This document shows, one piece after another, positions 13,430 through 32,919 of a DNA stretch of 64,000 bases; position 1 is the first letter of the stretch, and every line of letters starts with the position of its first letter. A program made the position numbers and the translations under genes. Location of the stretch: positions 11,686,931-11,750,930 of the forward strand of contig CM063243.1 in assembly GCA_032158295.1 (NCBI GenBank), given 5' to 3'. The notes beneath the pieces are model-generated. The model saw nothing but the letters and a program-made list of their open reading frames with translations, ran no database searches and was not told the origin of the DNA. The stretch is from Pycnopodia helianthoides. Lineage: Eukaryota; Echinodermata; Asteroidea; Forcipulatida; Asteriidae.

Positions 13430-14460
13430 TCTCTTTTTCTCCCATTGTTTGGACTTATCTTTAGCGACGCCCACATTGGTTTTGTGTCTGAAAGCCAAGT
13501 GAGGACGTCCTCGGTCTGTCAAAACGCCCACATCCCATTTGGAATAAAATCCTAGGTTTCAACAGGTAGACGTATGCTCACACACGTTTGACAACCCAGT
13601 ACATTGAAAACTTAAAGACACTGGACACCTTTGGTATTTGTCAAAGACCAGTCTTCTCACTTGGTGTATCTCAACATATGCACAAAATAACAAACCTGTG
13701 AAAATTTTATTTCAATTGGTCGTCGAAGTTGCGAGATAATAATGCAAGAAAAAACACCCTTGTCACACGAAGTTGTGTGCTTTCAGATGCTTGATTTCGA
13801 GAACTCACGCGTGAGGTCTCAAAATCAATTCAAATATTTTACTGAGAAATTACTTCTTCCTCAAAAACTGTGTTACTTCAGAGGGAGCCGTTTCTCACAA
13901 TGTTTTATACTATCAACAGCTCTCCATTGCTCATTACCAAGTAAGTTTTTATGCTAACAATTATTTTGAGTAATTACCAATAGTGTCCAGTGCCTTTAAC
14001 TTTGTTTTGGACTTATTTTTAGCAAAGTCTCCATCATTGGTTTTGTGTTTTGAAGCAGAGTGGGGACTTCTTCGGTCAGTCAAAACACCCTGATCCTTTT
14101 TGGAGTAAAGGTTTTCAACAGGTGGACAAGCTCCACACATGTTTTTCAACCCTGTAAATCGAGGACTTCACTTTGTTAACTCCCATTGATTGGACTTAGT
14201 TTTGAGCGAAGTCTACGATGGTTTGGCATACGATGTCAAATTGCCCAGATCCCTTTTGTATAAAGTCCTCAGTTTCAACGGATGGACATGCTCACACACA
14301 TGTTTGTCAACCTGGTAAATTGATGACATCTCTTTGAGAACTCCTATTGTTTGGATGTTCTCCTATTGTTTGGATGTTCTCGGTCTGTCAAACCACTCGA
14401 ATACCTTTTGTTACAGTCTTCAGTGTCAACATAGGTAGACATGCTCACACACACAAAGTT
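13430..14460. repeat. Diverged tandem array of about 170-190 bp units
   Basis: Units share TTGGACTTA...TTTAGC, CGGTCTGTCAAAAC, ...TCAACAGGTAGACATGCTCACACACA and TTTGTCAACC. At least three copies are seen (13430-13615, 14000-14160, 14180-14340) plus a partial one to 14460, interrupted by the family 2 transposon. A reverse-strand relative lies at 60333-60490. Confidence 0.65.
13616..13995 (+). mobile_element. TTAA-flanked non-autonomous DNA transposon, family 2, copy 1
   Basis: 380 bases, ends AGACACTGGACAC and the complement of AGGCACTGGACAC, with TTAA at 13612-13615 and 13996-13999. The interior matches 52049-52426 closely (for example CACACGAAGTTGTGTGCTTT). It is inserted within a diverged tandem array at 13430-14460. 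Confidence 0.87.
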
Positions 14461-14979
14461 ACCAGCAAAAAATGCAGCAACAACAAAATCAGCACCCCTT
14501 CAAAATGTCTCAAAAGGTGTTTAAAATGTGTTGCGATAAAACTTTGGTATGAGTGATGAATAAAAGATGTGAAATTGATGTCTGCCTACCTCATGAGATT
14601 GAAGAATTGTCCGCAGTGTTTTAGCGAAGAGCTCTCAAGCAGCAAAACAGAACCCCTTGCAATAAACTGGAGGCAAGCAAAAGCATGCACATGCATAAAA
14701 GAGGGAAAACAAATGAAAATAATAAAAATCAATTTATCAAAGTGGTAGCATGTATACATGTAGAAATCATGAAAAAATTGACTGATGTGGCATGGAAGTA
14801 GAACCGTATAAATGTGCATAGAAGGAAACAATGAGCAAAATGAATCAGAATCACCATCAGATCAACACATAGCACAGCAACAAAAAAACATTAGTTAGTA
14901 ATTTCACAATTTTAGGTTAGTGATACACTGTATAAAGCAGATCATCATTCATCATTATGCCCAAAGAAAACAAACACAT

Positions 14980-15200
14980 GGCCCAATTTAACAGAGCTGC
15001 TTAGATAAAAAGTCTACAAACACTTACAAAAATACATAGCAAATTTAGAGAAAAACAACCTTAAAAAGAAGTCCCGAGCAAAGTCATTTATACAGCATTC
15101 AGTCCACCTGCTCTGCCAAGCTACAATTTACTGTTTTTGCTAAGCAAGATTTGTTTGTGCTAAGCAACTTTGTGTGTAAAACAGCTTCATAAAATTGTGG
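14980..15200. mobile_element. GGGCCCAATTTCA-type short element, diverged
   Basis: Starts GGCCCAATTTAACAGAGCTG and ends near AACAGCTTCATAAAATTGTG. It includes TTTGTGCTAAGCAACTTTG. Related fragments continue to about 15320. Confidence 0.5.
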
Positions 15201-16074
15201 TTCCCTGGGCTTAAATTGCTTTTAGTTTCGGCAGAAACAAATTACTTTGCTTAGCAGAAACCAGCTTGTCAGGGCACCAGTTGGTGCGACTGGTGACATT
15301 TTTCTGCTTTACAAAGAGCAGAACTTTCCAAAACTCAATAGAACTTTTTGTTTATTAGGCCTACGTGATCGATGATACAATAAAAATAATCAACTAAAGT
15401 TTAAAAACTTACACAAATGTTTATTAAACTTGGCATCAGTACCAATAACCCTAAGAAATTATGTATTTTCATCTGAAAGACTGCCAGGTGGGATTAAATT
15501 GTTCACATTACTTCGGCTCATATTTTGCCACATGGAAACTCAAACAAGCGGAAAATTGCTGACAAATTTATAAACTCAAAAACATTTTTGATAATTGTAC
15601 ATCACAGGTTGGTTGTGTGGTGTGTTTATTAAGAACTAGAGAATTTGAATGAATTTGCTCTTTCAAAACCGATAATATCATAACACCTTTAACAATTCTG
15701 TGAAATTGGCCGCAGGGTTTAGACTCATCAGTGGCTAATTGCGGACAGAAATTTCCCTCTGGAAAACTCAACATGAAAACCAAAACAAAATGACAGCGGC
15801 ACATACTGAACAGATGAAAAATACTTGACTTGAAGGAAAAAGAAATGTTCAAGTAAGAGCTATATTAGAAAGGACAGCTGTCACAACTCAGCAGCTTCTC
15901 CTTGAGCGAGTCGATAGTGCTCCTTCATCTGTAGTTGTCTTATTTAGGTCTCTACCCTAATTCCAGCTCTATCGTGGTCTTTCCCCCTTCCCAAAGAGGA
16001 GATGGAATCGCGAGCTAGCGGATGAAATGAAATCCCCTCACATGCATGTTTTTTTTTACTGGTTAATGTTTTAA

Positions 16075-16512
16075 AGATTACAATCTCGGTTTGATGAGAA
16101 CCATTCCATTTTTAAAGAGAAAACTTATCTTTCAAAAAGAGAACACTTATCATTGGGATTTTGTGACGAGGTTCTGTTATACATGTATGTGAGTATAATT
16201 ACCATTGGTATATTGCTGAATATGTTCTTGTATTTTTCTGTTACCTTGGTCGACTCAAAATGCCTCTTTGAAAGGACAGTTTTGTTTCTTGCGGCTACAT
16301 TGTTCTGTGAAAATATATACTCCTTGATGTCAATAATTGATGAACTGAACATTATGATGTATCCTGCAACAGGCATGGAACATGCAACCTGCAGAATTAA
16401 TCACAATGACACTGGCTGTTGTTCATGGCCTAGACTAGCAGGATCCAATCATTTTGAAAGCACGTATAGGTTACCCCTAGGTTACCAACTGTTTCAATTT
16501 GTGTTGAGCTAA
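16075..16512 (+). pseudogene. Receptor-like open frame (TM1-TM2 of a rhodopsin-type GPCR?)
   Basis: An open frame from 16075 to a stop ending at 16512 contains VSIITIGILLNMFLYFSV, a TM1-like helix with the G-x-x-x-N pattern. Next come LVDSKCLFERTV and LFLAATLFCENIYS, which lines up with the usual TM2 'LFLLSLAxAD' with Glu in place of Asp. It then reaches a Cys (ATCRIN) where the TM3 cysteine would sit. No TM3-TM7 follows and there is no clean start, so it is at best a receptor fragment and may be chance. Confidence 0.2.
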
Positions 16513-17499
16513 ATGAAGCCCTAGAAGGTGGTACTACAATGTCCTGGAAAAGAAAATTTCCAGCCCTGATTTCCATAAGAAAAAACGTCTTATAGTGTTA
16601 AATCAACTTGTTAATATGTCAACGCATGTGAAAGTGTTGCAATGTGTCAAGTAAATTGAGCAATTTAGCACCCTGTTTACAGTAAATTTGGACACCCTAC
16701 ATGTATTCAGTGTATTATCCAGATTATGGCTCATACCTACATGCAGTGGCAGCGACAGACTCAAAAAAAATTGAGGGAAAATGAGGGGCAGAGAAATAGT
16801 TTGAGGGTGGGGAGGTTATTCGAGAATCTGATTTCCAATGCATCAGAAAGGCTAACTGCAAGACTGAATAAAAATAAACATGTAAGTGTGTAGAGTATTT
16901 TGTCCAGCTAAGTTTGTAAAACATAAACAGATAATGATAAAACCCTGTTCCTAAGGCACGAAAAGTAAGTGTTAAAAACATCAAATGTGCAACATAAGTA
17001 AGAGAGAAAATGGCCAACCACTCTCCTATTGTCCATTATTTCATGTACATACCATGTATGCAATGACAAGAGCACTTTCTCCTTGAACAGTCATGGATCT
17101 TTCCCCTGATGAGACAGTCTGGGGGACTATGTTACTGTACATTGTCAGACATGCAACTTTGTAATTGCAGCTATAAGTACATGTATACAGTGCCAAAATA
17201 AAAGAGGAAATGGCAAACCACCCTCTCTCCTAACTGTACAATGTTTTTTTCATTTTTCTATGGCACTTTTATTACAGAAAAGAGGCAATCAACTGATCAG
17301 CTGCAAAGTTGACTGATGTATTTGTACTTGTACACATCTAACAGTATTAAGACCAAGACCAGGGCAACAGTGACAATGGCTGTGACCTTGTGAAATCCAA
17401 GGCCTTATGTGTTCATGGAACTGTCTGTATTACCTTTTATCTGTATTTTTTCTAAGGTTTTAAAACTGTATGGATTTTGTACACATTATATATATATTT

Positions 17500-17577
17500 T
17501 TAATTGTTTTAAAAGCGCCCAGGAGCATGTTTCATGGACAGACGCTATATAAATGTTCATTATTATTATTATTATGG
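17500..17577 (+). mobile_element. SINE tail fragment
   Basis: AAGCGCCCAGGAGCATGTTT, GACGCTATATAAATGTTC and an (ATT)n tail, the usual 3' end of tRNA-derived SINEs. The head is not visible. Confidence 0.45.
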
Positions 17578-20500
17578 AAAAAGGAAAATACTGATTACAA
17601 AAATCATATTTGATAAATGCACATTGCAACTGCCCAAAAATACAGTAAGAAAGAGACTTCATCTAAATTTCACTCCATTAGCATTTGGATTACAAGTACA
17701 GGTAGTGTGAGCCTGCCCTTGGGATACACTTGATTCATTCATTGAACATTTACATGCCATGTCTGTTAAGCGTCAGACATCACTTAGAGTGTGCCTGTTT
17801 ATAAGTTGTGATATTTGTAACTCTGCAGTCCTTTAAATATTACCAAGTTAATGATCACATTCTTCCCACTTCAATCTTTCCCGATGCGGCCCAGCTCACC
17901 ACCATAGCACATGCAATACTGCCTGGGCCAATACTACAAAATTTGATAAATTATTTCATCTCTTTTCAACAATTAAAGGTACGCGTACACATGTAGGGTC
18001 ATGGATTGGCTTTTGTCAACGTAATGCCATGAATGCTGATAGACCAAATTATCAAGAAAGATACTGTACAATAAAAGTCATCTGTGAAAGTTTCAGATGA
18101 CTACATTGTTCCCTTGTTGAGAAAATAGCAAAAAAACTGTCACTGTATTTCATCAAGAACGTAAAATCCATTCCGTTTAGCGAAGTGACAGGGGGTACCA
18201 ACTGCATCTCTGGCCGCAGCATCCACAAACAGGACACTATCTCAAAAAGTTGTCTCAATGTGATCTTTGGACTTGGAGATTCAAATTTTTTTAACTTACT
18301 TTTATTGATTTCTAATCAACAAGGGCATTTCAGACCAAATCATTTTGCAGAATGCTTACTACCATTACCATCTAATCACCAGTGTAGTAGGCTTTCAGAT
18401 GAAAATTACACCAATTTTTTCAAGGTCATTAACAAAACCTACCTTCCTTTTAACCTCCTGGAAAAACATACTTTTAATTTTTTTTTCTACATAATAGTAT
18501 ACAACAATAAGTTTAGACCTGTATGTTTTAGATTTTAGACAGTATTATTAAATTACACAAAAGTAAAAATCATTAATTTTAATTAACGCTACAGTCAATA
18601 AACCACTAATTAATGCTGTACATGAATTACGTAGGCTCCAATTAGTTCATTCAATATCAATTATCAATCATACAATGCACTGTCATTAATGATATCATCG
18701 GAGGTAGAATCCATGATGATATTGACAAACATAACAAAACATTGTTAAAATGTTGTATGCAGTTGTGAGTTGGTTAGTAAAATAGTACTCAAGCAGTAAT
18801 TCATTTTTTTATTAGTACTTACTAATTCTAATTCAAGTAAAAAAGGAGGAGTTGTTCATTATTATTAATTAATACTTTAATACTAAAAAATAATACACCA
18901 CCAGTGCTTGATTAATGTTTCATTCTAATGTGACCATCTGCTGGTCAGTAGTGGGAGTGTGGCTGTACAGCGACATAGTGACACTGGTGACACTGCCAGA
19001 CATTGCAATGCCAATGATCTACCCATAACAACATGACCAACTCGGCACATACTCCATCCATCAGCACATTAAAACATGGACCATGGAGGTATACCAAACG
19101 AACGGTGTATTTTCCATTAGTCGTTGATTGATGTACCGACTGCCACCGGTGTAGGAGCATGGAGGTACATGTAGCTATTTCTACTCCGTGGCATGGTAGG
19201 TGTGATGTTTAACCATGATATTGCACTGCATTAGTTTACACACATTGCTTGTTCAATCTAAAAAAACGCCTACCTGTACGGACGTCGATGTTGAAGAACA
19301 CAAGATGTCTTTATTCCTCAGTCTTGGTTATAATTCGGTCCCGGTCACATTGATCCACACTTCTTTAAAACATGTACCATAATTATTAAAAACAACCTCT
19401 TAAACACGACTTTTTCCCCGGAAATAACGTGAAGGGGGACGAGCGAGACGGATTTTAATTCATGCTGTTTGACGTGACAAGTGTCGTACGTGTGTTGTTG
19501 CTCTCTCTCCGCGTTGTACGTGCGTGCGTGTGCTTCTTACACCTTATTGAGAAGCTTGCCCGTTCGCGAATCAAAATCAAATTGGGCACTAACAACTTTA
19601 AAGTACAAGTCCGGTGCTAAATACAAAAGTACAAACACACTGAAATGATAATGATCGACCTCATTTAAATGCTGTCATTTGGGTAGGCGTCCTTGCCTAG
19701 AGGACACAAGGAGGTTGTTCATTGGTAAATCTTGTTCGCCGCTCATACAAGTTTGTGTGTCTCTATTGTTTCATCATCTTTTACCTCTAAGATGGCGGCT
19801 TCATGACGTCATGAGGTCAATAAATAAAAAATTATCATACCTCTGTATGCAATTTAAGTAATTAATATTTTAAGATAGCCAAAGAAAGGATTGGTAAAAA
19901 TAATAGTTCCTCATTAACAGTACCAATTACTGATAAGGCCTACTTCAGAGAAATATTTCCATCTGAATACTGTAAAATAAAAACAAAAATTGACACAAAA
20001 TCAACTTTGGAAACACTAGGCCTGATGTGACCATGCACATAATCCCTGACTACAAGTCTTAAATCGCTTTCTGTTGTTTTCACTCAAACTTGACCCGCCT
20101 ATAAAATGAGGCGCTTATAAAAAAAACCTAGATAATGGGAATTAAATTAACCCCTGGGCCCTACCAAAGAAAAAAAACATTTACTTCCTTTATGGATTCC
20201 CTTTAGAAGTTGACAACCTTTTTTTGTTTTCTTCTTGTTAATGTGAAATTAGGAAACTTGAACCATGGAGGAATAAGCTTGAACATAATCATTAACATCC
20301 AACAAACTGGGTCAAAAGTACCTTACCCTTTGATTTAGAAATCCTTTTGGTAAATAAGTTGGGGTCACAATATCATACTGAGCCCACTTTGTACACAGAA
20401 TGAACAAAGAGCTCAGAAAGGAAAGATCTGAACCTTTCTCACTGCAATTATTTCGGACTATTTTTCTGAATGTTTTCTTTTTAAAAGATACATCATTTGT

Positions 20501-21283
20501 TTTACAAAGAGCATGAAGAAAATTAATTTAAGTCTTCTTGTCAACAAATAAATCACACAACAAACTGTGAACATTTCTACAAATCATTTATATTTAAAGA
20601 AATATGCTTGATGGTTAAAAAACATTCAGAAGGACAATGTATTAGTATTAGTTTGCTTTTAATAATTCCAATTTAAGTTTAGAACTAGAGAATTATAGCA
20701 TTCCTTTAATAACATCATCCAATTAAGAATGTTCAACCATTCCTAAATGGAACTTTTTATAGATTTTGCACTTCTGTGTTGACGTCATTCACTCCTTGGA
20801 CGATTATCAAATCATAGAGCAAGGATAGTACCGTAGAAAACGTACATGCATGAGAAAGATGAATATACATTTACGCATATTCTGATTATGGGCATCCATT
20901 CTGTTTAATTGGTATGTCTTGTTTGTGTTTCAATTTAAAACCATTCAACTTTGTCCAGAATAACATGTCAATGGCTTGTTGTCACAATATCCCTACCTGG
21001 AAATATAATGGCATAGTTGACTTTCCTACGCTGGTATACATATATACTCGTTTACCTCCTACGCACAATACATGGAACCCGTTAAGTCGCCGTGACATCA
21101 ACTAACCTCTGAGTCATCCACCCTCTGCGTACTTCCCTCAAACGTGGCATCTGCACGGTACGATCACACATACGAGTCGAGGGTTCCATGAACCACACAC
21201 AAACATTGTGTAGGTAACACACTGAGTGACAGGAAGAAGGTACTAAGTAACGAGAACTCACCTAAAATCAGGAGTTGGAATGA

Positions 21284-28015
<6,732 letters not shown>

Positions 28016-28954
28016 ACGTGGTTGAACAAATTATTTAGGCATTTCAAGTAGATGTAATTGAAATATTCACTGGAAGTAACTAGACGTTTTCATGGGGGGG
28101 GGGGGCGCAGGAGAGGGTAAAGTAAATACTTTTTGAGGGCTTTATACTTTACCAAGAGAAACCTAGAGGGCAGACACAAATATTGTAATTATTAGTTGAT
28201 GTAATGAACCAAAAATGTATACATTTTCAAAACAGTTTTAATTTACTTGAAAATAGTATGCACTAGAGTTGTTTAAATGCAAAGAAAAGCAAACCAATTT
28301 TATAAAATCACATTTCTATTCAATTTTATAGCATTTTTGCATTGGATATGAGGATACAAGGATGTTTCCTTTATCTAACTTTGTGGGGGTGGGGGAAGGG
28401 GACCAGGGTTCTTTCCTTTTTTTTAAATTGTACTTTTGGGTTAAATTCTACTTGGCATCAGTGTTCTCGGCTGAAAGTTGCAAAAGCAACCTTTTATAGG
28501 ATACAAGTTTTTTTTCATAACGGCATTTTATGAACAAGATTGCACAATGGTGACCATTTTGATGATAACTGTAAAATTCTACCAGTGGCTATTTTGTTCT
28601 TGCTGATGGTGTTGTAAATTCAGAAAAGGCTCACAGTAATATGCAAGTTATGATCCCATCTGATATTTGTCCCAATCGTTAAACTAATAACATTAATAAT
28701 CAAAAAAATTCTCAAATTTTTAAGCATCCATGTTTGCTTCAATTTTCTTGCATAATTTATTATCTTTTTACTTAATTCTATATTTTGTTTCCACATTTCA
28801 ACTTATTTGTTCATGTGAAGGTTGCCACCATGGGCTTTGGTCACGTAACCATTTTAAATTATACAACTGAAAAGCACAGGCACATGTTTGGGGTGTTGGT
28901 ATAATAGTATACATATTGTTGTAAATATATGAAACATAGAATCATTTACTTGTA

Positions 28955-28964
28955 AATAAATAAA
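28955..28964 (+). terminator. Overlapping poly(A) signals for ZFPL1
   Basis: Two overlapping AATAAA hexamers (28955-28960 and 28959-28964) lie about 940 bases after the ZFPL1 stop, in AT-rich sequence. They imply a 3' UTR of nearly 1 kb. Role inferred from the hexamers and position; no transcript was seen. Confidence 0.5.
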
Positions 28965-29237
28965 GACATGTACAAAAGATTCATGTGTCTTTTTAGTGTT
29001 AATGTTTTTTCTCCGATTTTATACTTTGTTTATGTAGAGGGCTACAGAATGGATTTTGTTTCATTTAGAAACTGTTCCCAAAGAAAACGTTAAGGAAAAG
29101 AGAAACACTCGATTATAAAATTAATTCTCATGTAAAAAAAAGTTTGGATTGACACGTTAAACTTTCAATTTGAGTTTGAACAGCTGATAATGTTGCCTGA
29201 GGTAGTCATCTGTAATCGATAGAGGGCGCTAGGTCTG

Positions 29238-30401
29238 CTACTCGGTGAAGTTCCTGTACTCTTCTCGTCGGAACTGAATGAACGAAGCCTCGATTGCAAC
29301 TCGCACGAAACACACCAGGAAATTCAACACTGACGACAGAGAACATTGTTTTGGACAATTAACATCAATGTATTATCAAGCGGGGGGGGGGCTCGATTGA
29401 AGAGTACACAACCCTGTTGGACCTTACAAAATACATGTACTTAGTTTTGGTTGTTGTTTAGGTTTTTTTATGGGGGGGGAAGAAAGAAGTAAACGCCCAC
29501 ATTTTCAAAAGATGTTTGAAATGGCAATGTTTGTTATCTTACCGAGTGACAACCATTCTAAGCGGGCGGTCTGCCAGAGCTTGCCTGCTTGTGTGATGTA
29601 CACAAAACCAAGTAGTGCCATGTAAAACGATATTATGTGCATAACCTGTGATTCAAAAAGAGGAAATAAAGTACCGGTAGCACAATTAGACATTGTCTCA
29701 AAGCGTACAACAAACTTCGCAGAGTGGTGACTCGTGATAAAATATTGGTAAACTTAGCTTAGACTTCATCTTCCTTTAAGTTTTCGAAGTAAAGGCTTAG
29801 CCTGGAAAATAGGTTTTTCTTTTCTTGTGACAAGGGGGCTGAAAGGTCAAAATGCATTTAGTTGCGGATAGCCACTCTGAAATTCGCCAACTCGGCTTTA
29901 ACTTCTAATGAAAATGAAATACAAAACTAGACCAGCATGCACCTCTAAAGCGTGCGTAAAACGTATTTGCGAAGTACATGTAGTCTTTATAGGGCATTAT
30001 GGAAATGGCACATTTTAAAGAAACTTTCCGCTCAACACTTTTCACTCAACCATTCCCATTTTAGTATTTAAAACCCATGAAGAGAATGAGTGCTAGCCCT
30101 TGTTTGGACGCCCTTCTCGTCGCCATAGTGACACTTTGACCAAAATTAGTATTATGGGCCTACAACCGCACAGCAAAGAGGAGAAACGTCCGCCAGGCTA
30201 CACCAGACAACGACGCCATTTTCTTACCAGAACAGATTCACTGAGATTTTGAGTTGAGCGGTGGGTGTTTTGGGTGATGGTGTAGGCAATGAGGTCGTTG
30301 AGGATGGTCGCAATGAGAAACACGGCAAGGAGAATCGACACCTGAACGAGCAGTTCCTTCTTTGTGGTCTTCTTGAGGGCTGACCACCATTTGTATGCCA
30401 T
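29238..30401 (-). CDS. Small multi-pass membrane protein, three exons, unrecognised
   Basis: Exons on the minus strand: 30401-30228, 29645-29543 and 29329-29238. All have GT-AG borders and matching phases (0, then 1), giving 122 residues. The chosen ATG gives MAYKWWSALKKTTKKELL, a basic amphipathic start. Hydrophobic segments lie at about 18-41, 59-79 and 93-110. A polar loop (TQNTHRSTQNLSES) joins the first two, and the charged tail is QFRREEYRNFTE. The positive start and charged tail suggest a three-helix protein of an internal membrane. I cannot match it to a named family; small TMEM proteins are the obvious places to look. Its stop lies only about 270 bases from the ZFPL1 poly(A) signals, so the two genes converge. 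The joins are inferred but mutually consistent. Confidence 0.72.
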
Positions 30402-31062
30402 TTTCTTGCAGGCTTTTCCAACATTGAGATGAAGAACGAGTGTCGCTGTTTACCGCGCCAAAATCTTGTTTGTTGTCTGCTAACTACAGTAACACGTGCC
30501 TGACTTGCCAAAACAGACGTGGCGTAGGTCGACTACTGACTACAATATCTCACGAAATAGTCCATAAAGTTAGTTTTGATAGACATTTTCTGAGTTTGGT
30601 AGATTGTATCCCTAAAAGAAGCATGATTCGTGTGCACAATGTGCACAATATTTAACAAGGGTCAGTGACTGTACGTACATAGTGGATATCACATGATAAA
30701 TTACGTTCTGTAAAGAACAGTGAAAAGAATACGCGCTAAACCCATCGCTCATTTTTTAGCACGCGTCATTAACAATGGCTTAAGCATGTGCGCGCGTGGT
30801 TCAACTTCAGACACAAGGGGGGCCAGGGTAGATTTTACCATTAGCTCTGACTTCAACATTAAAACACGAAAGTATCAGTCACGACGTACATAAATCAAAA
30901 CACATCATTATTATGTCATTCATGATTGAATACTTTACAAAGCACAATATTCAAATTCAAAAATAGCCATATTAAAATTACTTTGTAACAAACAAAATAA
31001 AGCACATGCAGTCACTTGTAGTTATCTTACTTTTATATACAATATACAAATTATTGGCGTTG

Positions 31063-31210
31063 TGCCCAATTTCATAAAGCTATCAAATGAAAAAAAATTG
31101 GCTCCGCAAATTTTACTGCTCACAAACCATGGTATTTGGGCTGGTAACTTGATTCTGTTAATCTGTGCCAAGCAGTTTCACGTATAACAGTCTTTATAAT
31201 ATTGGGCCCT
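31063..31210. mobile_element. GGGCCCAATTTCA-type short element, diverged
   Basis: Starts TGCCCAATTTCATAAAGC, has GGTATTTGGGCTGGTAACTT, ends AATATTGGGCCCT. Lies between the 122-residue membrane protein gene and gene A. Confidence 0.55.
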
Positions 31211-31828
31211 GTTCTGTCTCAGTTTAATTCTGTACATTGTCTCAGTCTGCTCAGAGTCCTTTTTATATTTCTCACATCTAAATAACACGGAATATCCATA
31301 AACAAGGGCTAATCTTTAACCTTCGTAGAAAAAATGTTATCATTTATCAGTGCACTTTCCACACAAAGCATAAGTTTAGGCTTCTTGCAGTTCGTGTACT
31401 TTCGTAATGCACTTCATAAACAAATCACATCTAAAAAGGTTTGGCTTTTAGTCAATCTCACGCCAGCAAAATTTGGTTTATTCTTTTTTTTATAAGCAAA
31501 AACAAACTATGATCAAATCATATTCTTAAAAAAAAATTTTTTTTTTTTAAATACATCATTATCATGTGTAAAAAATATGTCCTGTAAAATCTATGTCCTG
31601 TTATTTATTCTACACAATAACAAGACTGGAATCACAGGATCTCATTAGGCCGTGGAACCAAACTTTTGCATTTGAAAAGTTTTGTTTACGATAGTCGCAG
31701 AAGTGTCCGGTGTACAGCAGTGAGTGACACTGTCACTTACTGCCTCTTTACTCATTCATGCTATAAATTTACAGCATACTAGTCTACAGTGGGGTTGAAC
31801 ATGTCGTGGGCGAGTTATCTATACATCA

Positions 31829-32855
31829 TCAGGACATAGCATACGCCATCGCAGCAGAGAGTTCCCTGTACCGTTGCTCCCTCTGCCGTGCTATCTCACT
31901 CAAGGCCGGTGCGATGGCAGCATCCGGGGTGAGGTATCGAAGCGACATCGCCATGTTGGTTAAACCGTGTCCCAGGAACTTAATAGCTTTCTTACCAGCC
32001 TGAGTGAGTATAAAAGTAAGGAACATCAGGGTTAGAATATCCATAATAATGTATATGCCAATCAGATATACTTCATAGCCATGTCCGGAACTCCGTCACC
32101 AACTGTGAGCGGCTTGACAGAGAAGGCTACCATAAGCTATACACTCAACTGTGTTTGTTTGTATGAGAAGCAGATACTAAGAAAAACTTTTTTTTCTCAA
32201 TAACATCGTTGGGCTATTGCAGAAAGTGTTTCAGGTAAACTGGCATCAGTGGGAATGTCTTTACCTTTTTCATCTTCTTCTTCTTCGACTTCTTTTTCTT
32301 CTTGGGCTCCTCCTCGATTTCAGTCTCGATAACCTCAATTTCTTCAGATATTACAACTCTTTTAATGCTAGGTCTTTTAGTCGTAACATTTTCCTCTTCA
32401 CGGGAAGTTTCCTCGTCCTCACTTTCTGAGAGAGAACCAGCAGCGGGATCACTGACGACGTCATCGCCTGATGTAAGATCAGCTTCTACCGTATCAATGA
32501 GGCACTCGGATGACCCGTCTTTACGGGCCCTTTTTCCTGGATACGGGTCATCCGGGTTGACCCTGGACAACCCCAAGCGACCCCGGGCCGATTGGAGCAG
32601 TTCCTTGGGAAGCTGTCGTTTGGTCGCGGCAGCCAAGGTGCTCTTCTCGTTGGCTGAGCATGAATTTTGACTGTTGTCGAACGATGACGAGATCTTTGGA
32701 TTTGGGTCGAACTCGGCTTTTTGTAGGTCATCATTTAATGTCTTGTACTTGCGATTGCGAAATGGGTTTAAATTCTTCAACTTTAATCGTCTCTTCTTTT
32801 TGGAAGTGATCTCTGGCGCCGAGTTCTCTTTGATGAATTCTTTGAGAGTGACCAT
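31829..32855 (-). CDS. Gene A: charged, lysine-rich disordered protein, two exons, unrecognised
   Basis: Exon 1 is 32855-32265 (197 codons) and exon 2 is 31999-31829 (56 codons plus TGA), joined in phase 0 with donor AAG/GTAAAG. The acceptor CACTCAG is preceded by a good branch site (CTAAC). The first half is basic (KKKRRLKLK at 19-27, a nuclear-signal-like stretch). The middle holds KRARKD (108-113) and an acidic serine region (SLSESEDEETSREEE, 141-155). Exon 1 ends in a run of 12 lysines among 13 residues, apart from S190 and M195. Exon 2 encodes a compact, probably helical tail with QREQRYREL. It is likely nuclear or nucleolar and largely unstructured; that is inference from composition. 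Exon 2 is the same length and phase as the last exon of gene B. Confidence 0.7.
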
Positions 32856-32904
32856 TTTGGCCAAGTTTGGATATACTCAATGCTCTATTGGTATACCAAT
32901 GTAA

Positions 32905-32912
32905 TATTTATA
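32905..32912 (-). promoter_or_regulatory. TATA box of gene A
   Basis: On the minus strand this reads TATAAATA, 50 bases before the gene A start codon at 32855. A start site about 30 bases downstream would leave a 5' UTR of only 20-25 bases. Position and match support a TATA promoter; transcription itself was not seen. Confidence 0.45.
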
Positions 32913-32919
32913 TACAAAT

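Noticed and set aside
32000..32066. Hydrophobic, membrane-helix-like reading just upstream of gene A exon 2
   Set aside because: It covers the branch site and pyrimidine tract of the intron, which reads as Leu/Ile/Phe in any frame. A stop lies just upstream and no phase-compatible acceptor was found.
32302..32670. 122-codon plus-strand frame
   Set aside because: Antisense shadow of gene A exon 1; low-complexity Ser-rich product.
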